Positions 1-8,664 of a stretch of DNA of 52,845 nt are shown piece by piece (within the stretch, counting starts at the first letter, position 1; each line of letters starts with the position of its first letter). Below the pieces are notes generated by a model, which made no database searches, was not told the origin of the DNA, and saw nothing but the letters and a program-made list of their open reading frames with translations. A program made the translations under genes and the position numbers. This stretch comes from Nitrospirota bacterium (GTDB taxonomy: Bacteria > Nitrospirota > Thermodesulfovibrionia > Thermodesulfovibrionales > UBA6898), in NCBI GenBank assembly GCA_016217695.1, contig JACRHE010000090.1, positions 1 through 52,845 of the forward strand, given 5' to 3'.

Positions 1-1181
1 AATTTGTTTATGAGGTAGGCGAGTCCGTTGGATGCGGCATCGAGGAAGGGCGAGTCGATCTGCTCCAGATCGCCTGTGAAGACGACCTTTGTCCCTTCCC
101 CGCACCGGGTGATGATCGTCTTGACGTCCAGGGGCCTGAGATTCTGGGCCTCATCGATGATGAGGTAACGCCTCGGGAGGCTCCTGCCCCTGATGTAGGT
201 GAGCGGCTCTATATGGACAACCCCTGATTCGATGAGATATTCGGAGCTCCGGTACTGGTTCTCCTTTTCCTCGGCGTGTTCATGAGGCGTTCCGACGATG
301 ACGTCGAGGTTGTCGTAGATCGGCTGCATCCAGGGGAAGAGCTTCTCCCTGATGTCACCGGGCAGGAACCCCAGGTCATTACCCAATGGCACTATCGGCC
401 GCGCAACAACGACCTGATCATACTTTCTTTTATGCTCTGAGGGGATCTTGTTGGAGGCCTTCATGCAGAGATAAAGTCCAGCTGCAAGTGCGAGCAGGGT
501 CTTTCCGGTGCCTGCCCGTCCGGTGAGCGCTACCACATCTATCTGGTCTGAAAGGAGCGCGTCGATGGCGCATTCCTGCTCCCTGTTTTTCGGAGAGATG
601 CTCATGACAGAGCGCTGTCTTCTTATGATCTGCATATTGCTTTCTCCGAAGACCCTGAAGAGCTTCTCCCCTGATTTCAGGTATCTCACAGATCTGATGT
701 CCCTTGTGTCTGCGTCGCCTTCGAGGATATCTCCGTACTTTTTGAATACGGTTGTCTTGTCCGTCAGGTAATCCTGGGTAGCAAGTTTCAGGGCATCGGC
801 CTTTATTCTCACTGACGTGTCCTTTGAGACGAGTATGACCGGCTTTGCAGAGCCTTTGATTTTTGCAAGCGAAATAGCGGCCGAGATGATCCTGTTGTCG
901 TTTGAAGGTTTATGCAGCTGCATCTCCTCTTCGATAATGACCCTAAGGGAGCCGCCGCTTGGGAGGGCAACGCCTGTGGAGAGGTTGCCGACATCCCTGA
1001 AAGAGTCTATCAGCCGAAGCGCGTGCCGTGCGGAGTAAGGGACCTCGCCGTTACCCTTTTTCAGATGGTCGAGCTCTTCTATGACCGTAATAGGCAGGAC
1101 GATATCATTGTCCTGGAAATTCAGGATAGCCTCAGGGTCATGGATCAGTACGTTCGTATCAAGGACAAAGGTCTTTTTCAT
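1..1181 (-). CDS. PIN domain-PhoH family ATPase (PhoH2-like), 3' end beyond window
   Basis: My translation of the complement from the ATG at 1179-1181 is open to the window edge (393 residues seen, C-terminus missing). Residues 1-140 look like a PIN nuclease domain: an N-terminal LDTNVLIHDP motif with D8 and acidic E35/E36. A linker follows, then a PhoH-type P-loop ATPase with Walker A GRAGTGKT at 221-228 and a Walker B-like LIIDEAQN. Known PhoH2 proteins couple RNA unwinding to PIN-domain RNA cleavage; that activity is assumed here. Usual family length is about 440 residues, so roughly 40-50 are missing. It is divergent from the ABC operon that starts at 1485. A TATAAT-like box on the minus strand (1209-1214) is a possible -10, with no convincing -35. 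Confidence 0.9.
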   Translation of the reverse strand, partial: MKKTFVLDTNVLIHDPEAILNFQDNDIVLPITVIEELDHLKKGNGEVPYSARHALRLIDSFRDVGNLSTGVALPSGGSLRVIIEEEMQLHKPSNDNRIISAAISLAKIKGSAKPVILVSKDTSVRIKADALKLATQDYLTDKTTVFKKYGDILEGDADTRDIRSVRYLKSGEKLFRVFGESNMQIIRRQRSVMSISPKNREQECAIDALLSDQIDVVALTGRAGTGKTLLALAAGLYLCMKASNKIPSEHKRKYDQVVVARPIVPLGNDLGFLPGDIREKLFPWMQPIYDNLDVIVGTPHEHAEEKENQYRSSEYLIESGVVHIEPLTYIRGRSLPRRYLIIDEAQNLRPLDVKTIITRCGEGTKVVFTGDLEQIDSPFLDAASNGLAYLINK

Positions 1182-1484
1182 GGCAGAGCGCCTTTCGATT
1201 TTTTGCGTATTATATCAGAAGAAAAGGGGGAAGGGCCTTCTCTATATAATCCGTTAGGGGGACCATTGCTCAAGCACGCCTCAAAAATTTCTTGAAATCT
1301 ACTGTTTCGGCATTGTCTCTTGCCTTCATCCGAGAAGACCATGACCTTGGGATATTTGGAGCATCTTGCAGTCAATAAATTTTTTCACTGCACTTGAACA
1401 AGCCAAGTTAGGTTTCAGATAGATCCGGTTTATAAAGAAGCCTTAAAGGGCTTTGATTACGCTGCCTGCACGATATGCCGCGAC
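1182..1484. other. divergent intergenic region between phoH2-like gene and ABC operon
   Basis: About 300 bases with no credible gene. TATAAT-like boxes occur on the minus strand at 1209-1214 and on the plus strand near 1242-1247, without clear -35 partners. A short inverted repeat lies at its right end. Confidence 0.4.
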
Positions 1485-1494
1485 ATGCGGTATA
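1474..1494. promoter_or_regulatory. short inverted repeat over the first possible start of the ABC ATPase
   Basis: TATGCCGC and GCGGTATA flank a 5-base loop (7 of 8 positions pair, the eighth as G-U). It overlaps the ATG at 1485. It could be an operator, which would favour the later ATG at 1512 as the real start, or an RNA hairpin limiting translation. Inference only. Confidence 0.3.
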
Positions 1495-2264
1495 CTTTGA
1501 CAGTTAAAGATATGGACGATGCACGTTTGAAAAAGGAAGCAGAAAATACCGCAGCAGCAGGGGAGGTCGTATTCAGGACCGCCGGCCTCACAAAGGTCTA
1601 TGAGATGGGCGAGGTGAAGGTCGAGGCCCTGCGCGGCATCGATCTGGAGTTATATGCAGGGGAGATGATAGTGCTGCTGGGACCTTCCGGAAGCGGCAAA
1701 TCGACCCTCCTGAACATCCTCGGCGGGCTCGATACTGCATCAGGCGGCCAGGTGACTTACCGCGGAATCGACCTTACGAAGGCCAAAGAGCAGGAGCTGA
1801 CAGAATACCGCAGATATCACGTCGGATTTGTATTCCAGTTCTACAACCTTATACCGAGTCTCACAGCCCGTGAGAATGTCGCTGTTGTCACCGAGATAGC
1901 GCGGAAGCCCATGAGGCCAGAGGAGGCGCTCTCTTTAGTGGGGCTCAGCGAGCGTCTGGACCATTTCCCCGCCCAGCTCTCAGGAGGAGAGCAGCAGCGC
2001 GTTGCAATCGCCAGGGCGATATCGAAAAATCCCGAGGTGCTGCTCTGCGACGAGCCGACCGGCGCGCTCGATTCTTCAACAGGCATTGTGGTGCTGGAGG
2101 CACTGGACCGCGTGAACCGTGAACTCGGCACGACTACGGCGATCATCACCCATAACGCCGATATTGCAGGCATCGCTGACCGGGTCATACATCTAAGCAG
2201 CGGCCTTATTTCAGAGACCATGAGGAACAAAGTTAAGAAATCTCCGTCAGAGCTTCACTGGTGA
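1485..2264 (+). CDS. ABC transporter ATP-binding protein (LolD/MacB/DevA class)
   Basis: 259 residues from the first ATG, a typical LolD-class length plus an N-terminal tail. Walker [10 protein letters not shown] lies at about 66-74, signature LSGGEQQR at 165-172, and Walker B ends in CDEPTGALD. This subfamily powers FtsX-fold permeases in mechanotransmission-type exporters acting on periplasmic or membrane-embedded substrates. It is followed by such a permease and an HlyD-type adaptor, so it should be the cytoplasmic motor of that tripartite system. The start is uncertain: neither ATG 1485 nor ATG 1512 (in frame) has a strong ribosome site, and homology would begin near residue 26. The substrate cannot be read from sequence. 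Confidence 0.9.
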   Translation: MRYTLTVKDMDDARLKKEAENTAAAGEVVFRTAGLTKVYEMGEVKVEALRGIDLELYAGEMIVLLGPSGSGKSTLLNILGGLDTASGGQVTYRGIDLTKAKEQELTEYRRYHVGFVFQFYNLIPSLTARENVAVVTEIARKPMRPEEALSLVGLSERLDHFPAQLSGGEQQRVAIARAISKNPEVLLCDEPTGALDSSTGIVVLEALDRVNRELGTTTAIITHNADIAGIADRVIHLSSGLISETMRNKVKKSPSELHW

Positions 2265-2280
2265 TCTTCTTTATGCAGAC

Positions 2281-2390
2281 ACCGCAAAGCAGAGACTCTG
2301 AAAAAGTCTTCAATGACGACATGATTTTACTTAAGCCTTTGGCGTCAAGGTGTCGCAGGAATCCATTTTTCATCGCCTCTGCTTTGCGGT
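2281..2390. repeat. 14-bp inverted repeat between ATPase and permease genes
   Basis: The 14 bases at 2281-2294 (ACCGCAAAGCAGAG) are perfectly complementary to 2377-2390, 82 bases apart. The structure fills the gap between two operon genes. The right arm lies inside the long GTG-start reading of the permease, which argues for the ATG at 2425 as the true start. It could be an RNA structure tuning downstream expression. Confidence 0.45.
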
Positions 2391-2424
2391 TAGCGGGATC
2401 TTGTACAGGCGGAGAATTAAGTTC

Positions 2425-4788
2425 ATGAGTCCGCTGGACCGCAAGCTGTTGCGCGACCTCTGGAGGATGAAGGGACAGGCCCTTGCGATCGTCCTTGTCA
2501 TCGCCAGCGGTGTTGCCACCTTTGTAATGCTCATAAGCACTATGACTTCACTGAACATAACCCGTGACAGGTTCTACAGGGACTACGGCTTTGCAGAGGT
2601 CTTCGCCCCGCTGAAGCGTGCGCCCGAGAGCCTGAAAGAGAGGATAAGCGGGATACCTGGTGTGGACCGCATGGAGACGCGGGTTGTGGCTGACGTTAAG
2701 CTGGATATCAGGGACTTTCCGGAGCCTGTCACAGCCAGACTCGTGTCCCTGCCGGACGTCGGCAGACCTCTTCTTAACCGGATCTTTCTGAGAAACGGTA
2801 GGCTGGTCGAGGCGTGGAGGGACGATGAGGTCGTTGTCAGCGAGGCCTTTGCAGAGGCGCACGGATTCAGGCCCGGGGACCGGATAGGCGCTGTCATCAA
2901 CGGCAGAAGGAAGTCGCTCACAATTACCGGCGTAGCCCTTTCTCCTGAATTCGTGCTCCAGACAAGGCCCGGCGCCATCAGCCCCGACTACAAGCGGTAT
3001 GCGGTGCTCTGGATGGGCCGCGAGGCGCTCGGTACGGCTTATGACATGAAGGGGGCCTTCAATGACGTGGTCCTAACCCTCTCGGCAGGCAGCCGCCTTA
3101 ACGACGTCCTCCTCAGGCTGGATGCTCTCCTGGACCATTACGGAGGACTCGGCGCAGTCGGCAGAAAGGACCAGCTTTCGCACCGCTTCCTTAGCGAGGA
3201 GTTCAGACAGCTCGAGCGCTCTGCAGCCATATTCCCCACGATATTCATTGCTGTAGCGGCATTTCTGCTGAATGTTGTAATAAGCAGGATGGTCAGCACG
3301 CAGCGGGAGCAGATAGCGGCGCTCAAGGCCTTCGGGTACTCAAACAGGGACGTCGGTATTCATTATGCGAAGATGGTCCTCTTCATCGTTCTGATTGGTA
3401 TTGCTGTCGGGATCGGCGGAGGCGTCTGGCTGGGGAAAGGGCTTGCAAAGATATACATGGAGTTCTACCGATTTCCATATCTGAGCTATGAGCTTAAACC
3501 CTCTGTTGCCATGACGGCAGCCCTCATCACTATCTCGGCCGCTCTTGCAGGCACCCTGTTTTCTGTCAGGAAGGCCGCGCTTCTTCCGCCTGCCGAGGCG
3601 ATGCGGCCGGAGCCCCCGGCACACTTCCGCACAACGCTGATCGAGCGGCTCGGTCCGGGCCGTCTGCTTTCGCAGCCGACCAGGATCATCATCCGAAACA
3701 TAGAGCGCAGGCCGATAAAATCGCTCCTCTCGGTTACAGGCATAGCCCTGTCATGTGCTATCATGGTAGCAGGCACGTTTTCAAAGGACGCTGTTGACTT
3801 CATGATCAATGTACAGTTCAGGCTCTCTCAGAAAGAGGATATGACAGTCACGTTTACAGAGCCGACATCGGGAAAGGCGGTTTATGAGCTGAAGTCCCTG
3901 CAGGGGGTGGGCCACGCAGAGGTATTCCGGTCGGTGCCTGTGCGGCTCAGCTTCGGCCACAGGTCCTACCGCACATCCTTAAAGGGTGTGGAGCCGGGAG
4001 GCACGCTGTATTCACTGCTCGATACGAACCTGAGACCTGTCAGCCTTCCGCCTGACGGGATCGTCCTTACCGACTATCTCGGGAAGATACTCGGCGTCAG
4101 GCAGGGCGACACACTGACCATAGAGGTCCTTGAGGGCAGCCGGCCGGTCCGTCAGGCGCAGGTTGCCGGTCTTATCAAACAGTATATCGGGCTGATGGGT
4201 TATATGGACCTGGGCGCGCTCAACAGACTCATGCGCGAGGGAGATGCGATCTCGGGGGTATATCTGATCGTGGACCCCCTTTATCAGTCAGGCATATATA
4301 AGAGGCTCATGGAGATGCCGCGCGTCTCAGGTGCGATAGTCAGGAAAGACGAGATCAGGAACTTCTATCAAACCCAGGCCGAGGCCCTTCTGTTTTTCAC
4401 CTTTGTGTCTTCCATCCTTGCAGGCATCATCGCCTTCGGAGTTGTCTATAACAGCGCACGAATAGCGCTTTCCGAGCGCAGCCGCGAGCTCGCCAGCCTC
4501 AGGGTGCTCGGTTATACGCGTGCAGAGATCTCCTACATCTTCCTCGGGGAGCTCGGACTCCTTACTCTGGCCGCTATCCCCCTCGGCATTCTCATAGGAA
4601 GGGGCATAGCCATCTACATTGCCGAGGCCCTGAGCTCCGACTTATTCAGGATACCTGTAGCTCTTCAGCCTGCCACTTATTCGCTTGCAGCGTCTGTAGT
4701 TGTTGTCTCTGCATGTCTGTCAGGGCTGATAGTGCGCCACAGACTGGATCATCTGGACCTTGTGTCGGTCCTTAAGGCGCGGGAGTAG
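2425..4788 (+). CDS. ABC exporter permease with two FtsX domains
   Basis: 787 residues from the ATG at 2425, chosen because GGAG lies about 10 bases upstream and the sequence MSPLDRKLLRDLWRMKGQ is a typical permease start; the frame stays open upstream to a GTG at 2350. An N-terminal membrane segment is followed by a large MacB-type periplasmic domain, three membrane segments (about residues 265-400), a second periplasmic region, and three C-terminal segments. This is a double-FtsX (PF02687) arrangement, as in DevC/YbbP-like exporters that carry both halves in one chain. It ends 6 bases before the adaptor gene, so the three genes should be one operon. The likely role is export or lipid/lipoprotein movement through the inner membrane. 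Confidence 0.88.
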   Translation: MSPLDRKLLRDLWRMKGQALAIVLVIASGVATFVMLISTMTSLNITRDRFYRDYGFAEVFAPLKRAPESLKERISGIPGVDRMETRVVADVKLDIRDFPEPVTARLVSLPDVGRPLLNRIFLRNGRLVEAWRDDEVVVSEAFAEAHGFRPGDRIGAVINGRRKSLTITGVALSPEFVLQTRPGAISPDYKRYAVLWMGREALGTAYDMKGAFNDVVLTLSAGSRLNDVLLRLDALLDHYGGLGAVGRKDQLSHRFLSEEFRQLERSAAIFPTIFIAVAAFLLNVVISRMVSTQREQIAALKAFGYSNRDVGIHYAKMVLFIVLIGIAVGIGGGVWLGKGLAKIYMEFYRFPYLSYELKPSVAMTAALITISAALAGTLFSVRKAALLPPAEAMRPEPPAHFRTTLIERLGPGRLLSQPTRIIIRNIERRPIKSLLSVTGIALSCAIMVAGTFSKDAVDFMINVQFRLSQKEDMTVTFTEPTSGKAVYELKSLQGVGHAEVFRSVPVRLSFGHRSYRTSLKGVEPGGTLYSLLDTNLRPVSLPPDGIVLTDYLGKILGVRQGDTLTIEVLEGSRPVRQAQVAGLIKQYIGLMGYMDLGALNRLMREGDAISGVYLIVDPLYQSGIYKRLMEMPRVSGAIVRKDEIRNFYQTQAEALLFFTFVSSILAGIIAFGVVYNSARIALSERSRELASLRVLGYTRAEISYIFLGELGLLTLAAIPLGILIGRGIAIYIAEALSSDLFRIPVALQPATYSLAASVVVVSACLSGLIVRHRLDHLDLVSVLKARE

Positions 4789-4794
4789 CTGATA

Positions 4795-5982
4795 ATGAAG
4801 AGAAACAGATGGATGATAGTCATTGCGGTCGCCGCGCTCGTTATTGCCGTGATCTTCTATGGCTTTGTGCCCAGGCCTTTTGCGGTTGATCCTGCAAAGG
4901 CCTCACGCGGGCCTTTGATGGTCACTATCGAGGAAGAGGGGAAGACCAGGGTGAGAGACAGGTTCATAATCTCTTCGCCTGTCAGCGGTTTCATGCGGCG
5001 TGTCGGGTTTGATGTCGGTGATCCGGTAAATAAGGGGCAGACGGTTGTGGAGCTCGAACCCCTGCGTTCAACAGTGCTCGATCCAAGGAGCAGGGCAGCT
5101 GCTGAAGCCGCAGTCGCCTCTGCAGAGGCAGGCCTGAGGGCTGCGGAGGAGAACAGCAGCTCGGCAGGCGCAAATGCCGATTATGCAAAGGCCAATGCCC
5201 AACGGCTGAGAAAGCTTTTCGAGTCAGGGTATGTCTCAAGGGATGGGCTTGAGCAGGCAGAGACAGAGGCCAAGCGAACAGAGGCTGCCGGACTTGCTGC
5301 AAAGGCTGCTGTGAAGGCTGCGAAGGCTGAGCTCGACAAGGCCGGGACCGCATTAGGCTATTCAGCTGCAGAGGGCGACCGCAGCAGGGTAGTTTCGGTC
5401 CGCAGCCCTGTCAGCGGCAACATACTCAGGATCCTTCACGAGAGCGAGGGTGCTGTTAATGCGGGCGAGCCCTTAGTAGAGATCGGCGACCCATCCATGC
5501 TCGAGGTGAAGGTGGAGGTGCTTTCGGCAGATGCGGTCAGGATCAGGCCGGGCATGCCTGTCCTCTTAGAGAGATGGGGCGGAGATTTCGCACTTTCCGG
5601 GAAGGTAAGGGTTATAGAGCCGGCCGCATTTACGAAGATATCGAGCCTGGGAGTGGAAGAACAGCGGACCCTTGTCATTGCCGACATCACTTCTCCTTCT
5701 GAGGGCCTGCAGAGGCTGGGCGACGGTTACCGGGTCGAGGCACGGTTTATAATCTGGGAAGGCAAAGACGTCCTCCAGATCCCTGCAAGCGCCCTCTTCA
5801 GAACAGGGGACAGCTGGGCGGTCTTTGTCGAAAAAAACAGGAGGGCAGAGCTCCGGAATGTAGAGATCGGCCACAGAAACGGGCTTTCGGCAGAGATACT
5901 TTCGGGCGTGGCGGAAGGGGATATGGTCATTACCCATCCCGACGAAGCGATAAAGGATGGCACAAGGGTGAGGGCGAGATAG
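4795..5982 (+). CDS. periplasmic adaptor (HlyD/RND-type membrane fusion protein)
   Basis: 395 residues. The N-terminus has one membrane anchor (about residues 5-24), then a barrel-sandwich half with the PVSGFMRRVGF lipoyl motif. A long Ala/Glu/Lys-rich coiled coil (about 95-195) precedes the returning lipoyl half (SPVSGNILRIL) and beta-barrel domains. Adaptors of this type bridge an inner-membrane ABC or RND pump to an outer-membrane channel. It lies 6 bases after the permease stop and completes a three-gene export operon. No TolC-like gene is adjacent; the one at 26889-28187 could serve it, but that is a guess. Confidence 0.88.
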   Translation: MKRNRWMIVIAVAALVIAVIFYGFVPRPFAVDPAKASRGPLMVTIEEEGKTRVRDRFIISSPVSGFMRRVGFDVGDPVNKGQTVVELEPLRSTVLDPRSRAAAEAAVASAEAGLRAAEENSSSAGANADYAKANAQRLRKLFESGYVSRDGLEQAETEAKRTEAAGLAAKAAVKAAKAELDKAGTALGYSAAEGDRSRVVSVRSPVSGNILRILHESEGAVNAGEPLVEIGDPSMLEVKVEVLSADAVRIRPGMPVLLERWGGDFALSGKVRVIEPAAFTKISSLGVEEQRTLVIADITSPSEGLQRLGDGYRVEARFIIWEGKDVLQIPASALFRTGDSWAVFVEKNRRAELRNVEIGHRNGLSAEILSGVAEGDMVITHPDEAIKDGTRVRAR

Positions 5983-6084
5983 AGAGACGACTCTACGTCA
6001 ATAGGTATGGCGAGTGAGAAATATTTATGGACTATCGATTACTGATCGTGATATAACATACAAGATTTTAGTATCGGGGGGGCA

Positions 6085-6963
6085 GTGAGCAACAAGACGA
6101 TTTTCCTGCTTGCATCAATTCTTGCCGCAGTTGTTCTCGTTTTCAATGTCTACGCAAAAAAGAAGCCCGAGGATGAAGAGGCCGACAGGCTTTTTGATTC
6201 CTTAAAAAGACCTATTGAGTGGCAGGGAAGGACTGCGCCGGAATTTGAGATCAGACTTCTGAACGGCGAAGACTTCAGGCTATCGGATGTGATCGGGCAA
6301 AAGGTTGTCGTTCTTAATTTTTTTGCGACGTGGTGCGGCCCCTGTAAGGACGAAATGCCGGAGCTGAATTCCTACATTGAAAAGCATGAAGGTGATCAAA
6401 TTATCTTTGTCGGCATAAATGCAGATGAAAAAGAAGACAAGGTAAAGGATTTCATCTCCGAGCAGTCTGTCCGATTCCCTGTAGCGATAGATCGGGATAG
6501 CAGGGTGCAGAAGCTTTTTGGAGTCACAGGCTTTCCCACTACGATCTTTATCGGTGTGGACGGAACGGTGCATATTTATGAGATCGGACCTGTCATGAAT
6601 GCCGATATCGCGTTTGATGCAGCCTATAAGAATAATTTGGGGATACTTAAGACTGGTAAAGCAATCTCAAAGGACATATACCATAAGAAGCTGGAGGAGC
6701 TGCAAAGGAGCAAGCCTCTTTCTGCAGAAGGAAAAGAAGATGAGCAGGTGCTAACAGGAAGGGCTAAGGAGATTGCGGCTAAGATGTACTGTCCATGCGG
6801 CTGCGAGGACATTTTGATCGAATGCAATTGCAAAACCGCCAAGGAGATCAGGGCGAGGTTAAAGACTGAGGCCCTTTCATCGAAAACTGACGAGGAGATC
6901 ATAAAGGCGCTTAATAAGGAGTTCTGTGTAAGGGGAAAGAAGACCGGGCATGATCAAAGCTGA
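6085..6963 (+). CDS. membrane-anchored thioredoxin (TlpA/ResA-like) with C-terminal CcmH-like Cys cluster
   Basis: 292 residues from GTG 6085, preceded by a run of G that may serve as ribosome site. Residues 5-24 form a signal anchor; 50-185 are a TlpA/ResA-type thioredoxin fold with active site WCGPC (83-87) and the cis-Pro region GFPTT (149-153). The C-terminal part carries C236-P-C238-G-C240 and C247-N-C249, then a helical EIRARLK...DEEIIKALNKEFC stretch ending in C281. This resembles the CcmH/CycL fold that handles apocytochrome thiols, but the CPCGC form is unusual. Likely a periplasmic thiol reductase, perhaps in cytochrome c maturation. It overlaps the next gene by 14 bases. Confidence 0.85.
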   Translation: MSNKTIFLLASILAAVVLVFNVYAKKKPEDEEADRLFDSLKRPIEWQGRTAPEFEIRLLNGEDFRLSDVIGQKVVVLNFFATWCGPCKDEMPELNSYIEKHEGDQIIFVGINADEKEDKVKDFISEQSVRFPVAIDRDSRVQKLFGVTGFPTTIFIGVDGTVHIYEIGPVMNADIAFDAAYKNNLGILKTGKAISKDIYHKKLEELQRSKPLSAEGKEDEQVLTGRAKEIAAKMYCPCGCEDILIECNCKTAKEIRARLKTEALSSKTDEEIIKALNKEFCVRGKKTGHDQS

Positions 6964-7849
6964 TAATGTAACGGTCCTATTCAGAAACGGGTTCTTAAAG
7001 AAAGCCTTTAAGGCCCTCGATGGTTTTTCCGTTGCGGTTGAAGAGGGTGACGTATTTGCCCTTCTCGGTCCGAACGGGGCCGGCAAATCCACGGCCATGT
7101 ACTGCTTCCTCGGTCTCATCGGGCCTGATTCAGGACGTATCTCTGTTGCAGGGCGGCCCCCCTTTCCGGGATCGGGGATGTTCAGTGAAGTGGCCTATCT
7201 CCCTGAAGAGCCTCATTATCACCTCTATCTTACTGTCGAGGAGGCGGTGAAGTATTATGCCGACTTATTCGGCAAGGGAATCGGGAGGCAGAAGGTCGTC
7301 GATGCTATTGATCGTGTTGGTCTGACGGAATTCAGGGATTTGAGACTCAGCAAATGCTCGAAGGGGATGAAGCAGAAGGTGGGCATTGCACAGTGCCTTG
7401 TGACTGACCCGAAGCTCATCTTTCTCGATGAACCGACAAGGGGGCTTGATCCTATCACGGTAAAGGAATTCAGAGACATCCTGATCGAGATGAATAAGAA
7501 AGGAGCAACCATAGTCCTGAATTCCCACGTGCTGTCCGAAATCGAGATGATCTGCAACAGGGTTGCCATAATGAACAGGGGCAGGGTGATAGCCCAAGAC
7601 GAGTTGAACCGTCTTAGGGGTCTCAACAGAGAGGTCTATCAGGTGGAATTAGACAGGTCGGATGCACTGCCTGCATTTATTGAAGTAATAATGAAGACTC
7701 AGTCGACGGTCAAAGGCGAAATCCCGTGCGATCTGTTGAAGGATTTTATCCAGTTTGCCGATGTCGCTGGGCTGAAGGTCTATGAATGTTCCCTGAAAAA
7801 GGTCAGCCTTGAAGACGCCTTCTTCTCTATATTGAAGGATGGTGAGTGA
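6950..7849 (+). CDS. ABC-2 type transporter ATP-binding protein
   Basis: 299 residues. Walker A GPNGAGKST (about 43-51), a CSKGMKQKVGIAQ signature and Walker B LIFLDEPTRGLDP are all present; the degenerate signature and the C-terminal roughly 80-residue extension are typical of NatA/CcmA/NosF-like ATPases. It starts inside the previous gene (ATG at 6950) and its TGA shares a base with the next ATG, so translation is probably coupled. Partnered with the membrane protein at 7849-8661, it should drive an ABC-2 exporter. The thioredoxin partner upstream makes a redox or metal/thiol-related substrate plausible, as in nosFY loci, but nothing proves it. Confidence 0.88.
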   Translation: MIKADNVTVLFRNGFLKKAFKALDGFSVAVEEGDVFALLGPNGAGKSTAMYCFLGLIGPDSGRISVAGRPPFPGSGMFSEVAYLPEEPHYHLYLTVEEAVKYYADLFGKGIGRQKVVDAIDRVGLTEFRDLRLSKCSKGMKQKVGIAQCLVTDPKLIFLDEPTRGLDPITVKEFRDILIEMNKKGATIVLNSHVLSEIEMICNRVAIMNRGRVIAQDELNRLRGLNREVYQVELDRSDALPAFIEVIMKTQSTVKGEIPCDLLKDFIQFADVAGLKVYECSLKKVSLEDAFFSILKDGE

Positions 7850-8661
7850 TGTTTTCACAGATTGTGACGAATATTAAGGTAAACCTTATCTTCTACCGCA
7901 GAAACAGGCTTGTCTTTGTTGCCTCTTTATTCATTATTTTCATGCTGGTTCTCTCAAGCATCCCCGGTCTGCTGTTTATGACCAAAAGCAAGCATGTCGA
8001 GATCATCCGGCTCGTCTTTGTCGAACTGAGCCGTTTCGCAACTATTTTAACTGCGGGACTCGGCCTTCTTTTCATGTCTCACCATATCAGAAGCCGATCG
8101 ATAAAGATGGTCTTTACCAAGCCATGTCTTCCGGAAACGTGGCTCTTGTCAGGCTTTCTTTCCGGCGCTATTGTTTGTTTTTCTTTGTATATTATTATCT
8201 TTTTGCTGACTTCATCACTCTTCTTCATCTGGGATGTTCCATTCCAATGGGGTATCTTCTACATGACGGTCAATGAATTCCTGCAGGCGTTGATTGTCTT
8301 TTCCTATATGACATTCCTTGCCGTCATCTTCCATCCAGTTGCCGCGGTTTTTTTTGCGTTCCTCTTCCAGGAAGGTGTCCTGTACTACGGAAAGATCGTT
8401 CTCTCAAGCGGAATCAAGGCATATAACGCCGGTATTCTTACATCGGTACTGCAGTTTCTTAAAGTCATTGTCGATATCGCATATCTTGTCTTGCCTTCAT
8501 TCAAGCCTTTTTCCGCCGAGATGTCAAAGGTTTATTCAAGCCTTCGGCTTACTGACGCAGAATGGGACTATCTCTTTCTTGCCTTTGGATATACCTTTTT
8601 TATCTCTGCGTTGTTTTATCTCCTTTCCGATTATTTCCTGAAGAAAAAGAGGCTTATTTGA
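7849..8661 (+). CDS. ABC-2 type transporter permease
   Basis: 270 residues from the ATG at 7849 (a GTG sits one codon earlier). Five to six hydrophobic segments are visible, for example LVFVASLFIIFMLVLSS, AIVCFSLYIIIFLLTS and DYLFLAFGYTFFISAL, with a basic C-terminus (KKKR). No conserved catalytic motif is expected in this family. Its position after the ATPase with a one-base stop/start overlap (TGATG) identifies it as the membrane partner. Similarity is to general ABC-2/NosY-like permeases; the transported compound is unknown. Confidence 0.8.
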   Translation: MFSQIVTNIKVNLIFYRRNRLVFVASLFIIFMLVLSSIPGLLFMTKSKHVEIIRLVFVELSRFATILTAGLGLLFMSHHIRSRSIKMVFTKPCLPETWLLSGFLSGAIVCFSLYIIIFLLTSSLFFIWDVPFQWGIFYMTVNEFLQALIVFSYMTFLAVIFHPVAAVFFAFLFQEGVLYYGKIVLSSGIKAYNAGILTSVLQFLKVIVDIAYLVLPSFKPFSAEMSKVYSSLRLTDAEWDYLFLAFGYTFFISALFYLLSDYFLKKKRLI

Positions 8662-8664
8662 GGG

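Noticed and set aside
1485-5982. Assignment of the first ABC operon as devBCA or lolCDE
   Set aside because: Order and double-FtsX permease do not fit either set exactly, so only a generic exporter is called.
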